Assembly: GCA_044450785.1 (NCBI GenBank)
Contig: JBIOJM010000372.1
Span: forward strand, 1 to 9,727
Direction: 5' to 3'
Length of the DNA stretch: 9,727 nt
From: JBIOJM01 sp044450785
GTDB lineage: Bacteria > Planctomycetota > Planctomycetia > Isosphaerales > Isosphaeraceae
Shown: piece by piece, positions 6,878 through 9,727 of the stretch
Layout: every line of letters begins with the position of its first letter
Numbering within the stretch: position 1 is the first letter of the stretch
Notes under the pieces: generated by a model
Seen by the model: the letters and a program-made list of their open reading frames with translations, nothing else
Told to the model about the DNA's origin: nothing
Database searches by the model: none
Translations under genes and position numbers: made by a program

Positions 6878-8140
6878 GTGCCACTGCAATATCAACTGAT
6901 CGCGCTCGGTCCGAACGCGAAACTCGTTGAGGACCGTGTGCGTGAAGAGCTTTTGGACGGTTTCCGGGAACTCGACCTCGACCCGGCGTGCGACCTCGCC
7001 ATCCTGGGGGTCGACCAGCGCTCGCAGTTCAACGCCAAGTGCAGCGTTGTCGGCCTCTGGTATGGCGGGGATTCCCCGTTCGAGGGCGAGGCGGAGCACA
7101 CGGAGGCCCTTGATTCGCTGCTGGCCATGGGCGCGGCGCTGTTTCCGCTCGTCGAGAGCCTCGACGTCTTCGCGAAGAAGATTCCCAGGCCGTTGCAGCC
7201 GGTCAACGGCATCGAGTGGGGCGACGCCCGCCTGACGGGCGACATCCTGAAGGCCTTTGGCCTGACGCGCGAGCTTCGTCAGGCCTTCATCAGCTACAAG
7301 CGGAGCGACTCGGCGGGGATCGCCAAGCAGCTCGCTCACATCCTGTTCGACCGCGGTTATCAGGTCTTCCTCGACACCGCCTCGGTGGAGCGCGGGGTCG
7401 CCTTCCAGGACGTCCTGCACGAGCGCCTCGCCAACATTGACCTCGTCATCCTGCTGGACAGTCCCCACGCCCTCGATTCGGTCTGGGTCCACGAAGAGCT
7501 GGACATGGTGAACCAGTTGGGCCTCGGGGTCCTCCAAGTGGCGTGGACGAAGCCGGACCCAAACGAACCCACGGGCGTCAAGCTCCTGGCGACGCCGGGA
7601 ACCGAGTTCAGCTTTCGATACGGGCTCGAGCCGAAGCACTTCGAGGACCCGGGGAAGTCGATCGGGCCCGACGCGACGCTCAAGGCGGGAGCGCTGAAGG
7701 AGGTAGCGGACCGAGCCGAGCAGGCTCGCATCCGCTCCCTTGGCGCCCGGCGGATGAGGGTTGTATCCTACGTGCGCGCGGAGGCCTCACGGTTCGACCT
7801 GGCGGTCAATGTCCGGCCCGCCGGCCCGGTGGAGATCCTGAAGGACGGCCGTGTCATCTCCACGTTCTTTCCGATCGTCGGGCTGCCCGATGCCTGGGTC
7901 ATCTACGAGCAGGAGAGGAGGATCCTCGAGGGCAAGGGCGGCGCGACTCCGGCCGGCGACATCGGCGTCTACAGGGTCCTCTACGACGGTCTGGGGATCC
8001 TCGATGATCGGCTCAAGCACCTGCGCTGGCTGAACGATAACCTCCAGCTCAAGACTCTCCGAACCGAACACCTGCAGGACTGGCTGAAAACCCATGAACA
8101 AGAGTGCAATCTTCCTTTCGGCGAGCGTGCCGGAGCGTGA
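6878..8140 (+). CDS. TIR domain protein with uncharacterised N- and C-terminal regions
   Basis: This 420-residue protein has a central TIR domain at about residues 134-230. It begins AFISYKRSD (136-144), continues LFDRGYQVFLD, and reaches SPHALDSVWVHEEL. That last stretch closely follows the SARM1 segment around its catalytic glutamate (SPGALD...WVHKE), making Glu207 the candidate NADase residue. TIR enzymes of this type cleave NAD+ or make cyclic ADP-ribose signals, commonly in antiphage defence. The N-terminal 130 residues (LIALGPNAKLVEDRV, then LAILGVDQRSQFNAKCSVVGLWYGG) and residues 240-420 match no domain I recognise; one may sense a trigger. The start is GTG, preceded by a G-rich GGGGGGA at 6865-6872. 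The end overlaps the SLOG gene by 47 bp in another frame, implying coupled synthesis and probably a joint function. No membrane segment or signal peptide is seen, so it should be cytoplasmic. Confidence 0.85.
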   Translation: MPLQYQLIALGPNAKLVEDRVREELLDGFRELDLDPACDLAILGVDQRSQFNAKCSVVGLWYGGDSPFEGEAEHTEALDSLLAMGAALFPLVESLDVFAKKIPRPLQPVNGIEWGDARLTGDILKAFGLTRELRQAFISYKRSDSAGIAKQLAHILFDRGYQVFLDTASVERGVAFQDVLHERLANIDLVILLDSPHALDSVWVHEELDMVNQLGLGVLQVAWTKPDPNEPTGVKLLATPGTEFSFRYGLEPKHFEDPGKSIGPDATLKAGALKEVADRAEQARIRSLGARRMRVVSYVRAEASRFDLAVNVRPAGPVEILKDGRVISTFFPIVGLPDAWVIYEQERRILEGKGGATPAGDIGVYRVLYDGLGILDDRLKHLRWLNDNLQLKTLRTEHLQDWLKTHEQECNLPFGERAGA

Positions 8141-8672
8141 GCTTGACCGCTACGTGCCGGATCCGGTGGCGATCCGCGAGGCAGTCCGTGCCCTTGTGGC
8201 GGAGACGGTCCGCGACCGAATGCTCATCTTCGGCGGGCACCCCGCGATCTCGCCCCTCGTGGAACACGCCGCGCGGGACTTGAACGCGACTGACAACGTG
8301 CATATCTATCAATCGCGATTCTTCGAGAGCCGAATCCCGGACGTGGCCAAGAAGTTCAAGAACCTGATCTGGACGAACGAGGTCCCCGGCGACAGGCTCG
8401 CTAGCCTGACTCTCATGCGAAACGAGATGATCCGGTCGGAGCCCTTCGCCGCCGCTGTGTTCATCGGCGGGATGGACGGCCTGGACGAGGAGTGGAGCCT
8501 ATTCAGCTCGATACACCCCAATGCCCCGGCTCTACCCGTCGCCAGCACCGAGGGCGCCGCGCGGCTGCTCTGGCAGAACTGGACGCCGCAAGCGGGACTG
8601 CCGCCCAACGCCAAGATTCGGCTCGACCAAGACTTACAATATCGCCTCTTGTTCCGCGACCTCCTGACGTAG
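8094..8672 (+). CDS. SLOG-superfamily nucleotide-binding protein (cluster3-like)
   Basis: The 192-residue protein opens with IFLSASVPERELDRY, directly after the start, as expected for the first strand of SLOG-type Rossmannoid proteins. LIFGGHPAISPLV (residues 44-56, with Gly47-Gly48-His49-Pro50) fits the glycine-rich nucleotide-binding loop. AAVFIGGMDGLDEEW (around 120-134) fits the second conserved loop. SLOG proteins are known or predicted to bind nucleotides or NAD-derived ligands; the SLOG domain of Thoeris ThsA senses the signal made by TIR protein ThsB. Here no SIR2 or other effector domain is attached, so it may be a ligand sensor, a signal-modifying enzyme or a regulator of the TIR protein. 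The ATG at 8094 lies inside the TIR gene; only a distant AGGA (about 8076) precedes it, so translation probably depends on ribosomes finishing the TIR gene. Confidence 0.75.
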   Translation: MNKSAIFLSASVPERELDRYVPDPVAIREAVRALVAETVRDRMLIFGGHPAISPLVEHAARDLNATDNVHIYQSRFFESRIPDVAKKFKNLIWTNEVPGDRLASLTLMRNEMIRSEPFAAAVFIGGMDGLDEEWSLFSSIHPNAPALPVASTEGAARLLWQNWTPQAGLPPNAKIRLDQDLQYRLLFRDLLT

Positions 8673-8697
8673 GCGGAGGCAAGGGCAGTCCGGGTCG

Positions 8698-8714
8698 GTT
8701 GACGATCAGTCGAC
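8698..8714 (+). other. Small hairpin after the SLOG gene
   Basis: GTTGAC (8698-8703) and GTCGAC (8709-8714) can form a 6-bp RNA stem with one G-U pair around a 5-base loop. It lies in the 80-bp gap between the SLOG gene and the third gene. No T-run follows, so a terminator is not well supported; a chance structure is equally likely. Confidence 0.2.
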
Positions 8715-8741
8715 TCTGAACAATTCTGCGTTCACCATTTA

Positions 8742-8751
8742 GGGGGGGGGG
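8742..8751 (+). repeat. Run of ten G residues directly before a start codon
   Basis: Ten consecutive Gs end one base before the ATG at 8753. The run stands where a Shine-Dalgarno site would be, although the best-spaced part would be its left end (AGGGG). Homopolymer G runs of this length are prone to slipped-strand changes in length, which would alter ribosome-site spacing for the downstream gene. The exact count should be treated with care, because long G runs are also miscounted in sequencing. Confidence 0.7.
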
Positions 8752-8752
8752 C

Positions 8753-9247
8753 ATGGCGAGCAAACAATCGGACCCTTTCATCGCCGAACGAGTCGAGTCG
8801 CTAGCGATCATGCACTTGACGCGTCGACCGGATCTGACCGTGCACCGGGAAACCCGTAAAGGCCATCAGGTCACGGACCTTCTGGTCGAGATCACCGAAG
8901 CAGGGGAACCGTCCGGCTGGAAGAAGTTCGGGGTCTACCTCCAGGGGACGAAGGCGCCCGTTACCGTGCAGGACGCTAATGGCAAATTGACATTGAGTCT
9001 TCGCCGATTCTTCAACACCTACGGCGAGCCCGCTATTCCATTCTGCCTCTTCTACTTCACGATGGAGAACAATCAGGGCTACTTCACTTGGGTGTCGGAG
9101 CCGGTGGTCGAAAAGGGTCGGTTTCGGCTGAAGTATCACAAGGAGAAGGCCGACTGCGTCCTGCTCAACCGTGAGGTCCTCGATCAAATCGTGGAGGCGG
9201 TCAATGCCTATTACGCCGCTCTGTACAGCGACGCAATCAGATCCTAG
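8753..9247 (+). CDS. Small protein with DUF4365/PD-(D/E)XK-like layout, third gene of the TIR-SLOG cluster
   Basis: This is a 164-residue soluble protein. The order of elements recalls DUF4365-type restriction-nuclease-fold proteins: an early helix with acidic residues (AERVESLAIMHL, Glu12 and Glu15), a hairpin with Asp42 in VTDLLVEI, then KKFGVYLQGTKAPV, where Gln64 and Lys67 stand roughly where the Q/E-x-K of the active site would be, followed by alternating strands (IPFCLFYF, GYFTWVSEP). The spacing Q-x-x-K is not canonical, so the site may be degenerate and the assignment is tentative. If correct, it could bind or cut nucleic acid, or be a non-catalytic relative. It begins 80 bp after the SLOG stop, on the same strand, and its initiation region is the G10 run. 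The nitrilase-like gene starts 22 bp after its stop. Confidence 0.6.
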   Translation: MASKQSDPFIAERVESLAIMHLTRRPDLTVHRETRKGHQVTDLLVEITEAGEPSGWKKFGVYLQGTKAPVTVQDANGKLTLSLRRFFNTYGEPAIPFCLFYFTMENNQGYFTWVSEPVVEKGRFRLKYHKEKADCVLLNREVLDQIVEAVNAYYAALYSDAIRS

Positions 9248-9269
9248 TGGGTCAAGGGGTTCGAAGAGA

Positions 9270-9727
9270 ATGAACCAGACAATTCTTCGTGGGCTCGTCG
9301 TCGTTTGCTTGTTGTCGTTGGGGCTCAATGATTGCCGCTTGGGTTGCTCCCGGGCGAGCGCCGGCGATGTTCCTGCCGTGCCGCGGAGCAAGCCAACGGT
9401 GCGGATCGCCGCAGCCCAACCGAGGAACCGCACGATCGACTTCCGGCTGAAGCCCGCGGACGTACTTGCTGAAGTGCAGAAGTCCCTCACCGAGCTGGAG
9501 AAGATCGTCACCAAGGCCGGCGGGGCCGGCTGCGATGCGCTGGCCCTCCCGGAGGACACATTGGGTCTCTTGAAGTGGGAGATGGCCAACCGGGCGGCAC
9601 TCAAGGACGTGCTGCCCCAGGCGGTGAACCGCATGCTCGACCGCCTCGGCCGGGCGGCGGCCAAGCACGGCATGTATCTGGTCGTCTGCAACGACACCGT
9701 CGAGCCGGATGGTACCAGCCACAACAC
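9270..9727 (+). CDS. Exported carbon-nitrogen hydrolase (nitrilase superfamily)-like protein, cut by window end
   Basis: The ATG at 9270 opens a frame that runs off the window after 152 codons. Residues 1-31 look like a signal peptide: Arg7, then a hydrophobic core (LVVVCLLSLGL), with a plausible cleavage after ASA at residue 31. Cys22 and Cys26 do not form a good lipobox. The mature part starts like a nitrilase-superfamily domain: a first strand VRIAAAQ (44-50), a helix, then CDALALPEDTLG, where Glu95 matches the first residue of the Glu-Lys-Cys catalytic triad, and GMYLVV, which matches the next core strand. The Lys and Cys lie beyond the window end. Such enzymes hydrolyse nitriles, amides or carbamoyl groups; an exported form would work outside the cytoplasm. 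AAGGGG at 9254-9259 may serve as ribosome site. The gene is 22 bp behind the third TIR-cluster gene, but an exported hydrolase need not share its function. Confidence 0.75.
   Translation, partial: MNQTILRGLVVVCLLSLGLNDCRLGCSRASAGDVPAVPRSKPTVRIAAAQPRNRTIDFRLKPADVLAEVQKSLTELEKIVTKAGGAGCDALALPEDTLGLLKWEMANRAALKDVLPQAVNRMLDRLGRAAAKHGMYLVVCNDTVEPDGTSHN

Noticed and set aside
5588..7639. 683-codon open frame on the minus strand opposite the AGE and TIR genes
   Set aside because: It crosses two clearly real + strand genes and the gap between them and has low-complexity composition, so it is an antisense shadow of high-GC coding DNA.

Overview
The window is a stretch of high-GC bacterial DNA, densely coded and mostly on the + strand, with short gaps and GC-rich third codon positions. 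The gene types (TIR/WD40 protein, GH13 enzyme, AGE-family epimerase, TIR+SLOG pair, exported nitrilase-like protein) and the style of the WD40 C-terminal tail suggest a Planctomycetes-type genome. That assignment is inference. No rRNA, tRNA, CRISPR array or insertion sequence was seen.

Left part (about 85-1563). A minus-strand TIR-like/WD40 gene is broken by one in-frame TGA. It also seems to lack most of the TIR core and most propeller blades, so it looks like the decaying remnant of a larger TIR-WD40 conflict protein. A gap of about 410 bp between this gene and the divergent + strand genes carries a perfect 11-bp palindrome that matches the core of a Fur box.

Middle part (1564-6805). This holds a small VOC/glyoxalase-fold protein, a possible 33-codon ORF coupled by ATGA to the next gene, a large GH13 alpha-glucan enzyme with two N-terminal carbohydrate-binding-like modules, and an AGE-superfamily sugar epimerase/isomerase with an extra N-terminal beta domain. 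A 9-bp perfect inverted repeat lies between the GH13 and AGE genes. The GH13 and AGE genes plausibly serve storage-glucan or oligosaccharide metabolism.

Right part (6878-9247). A compact apparent operon encodes a TIR protein with a SARM1-like WVHxE catalytic-glutamate motif and uncharacterised flanking domains. A SLOG-superfamily protein overlaps it by 47 bp. A third small protein with a DUF4365/PD-(D/E)XK-like layout follows, and its start sits directly behind a run of ten Gs. TIR enzymes make NAD-derived signals and SLOG folds bind such nucleotides, as in Thoeris. This trio is therefore the best candidate for a little-described immune or signalling system. The window ends inside an exported carbon-nitrogen hydrolase-like gene starting 22 bp further on.
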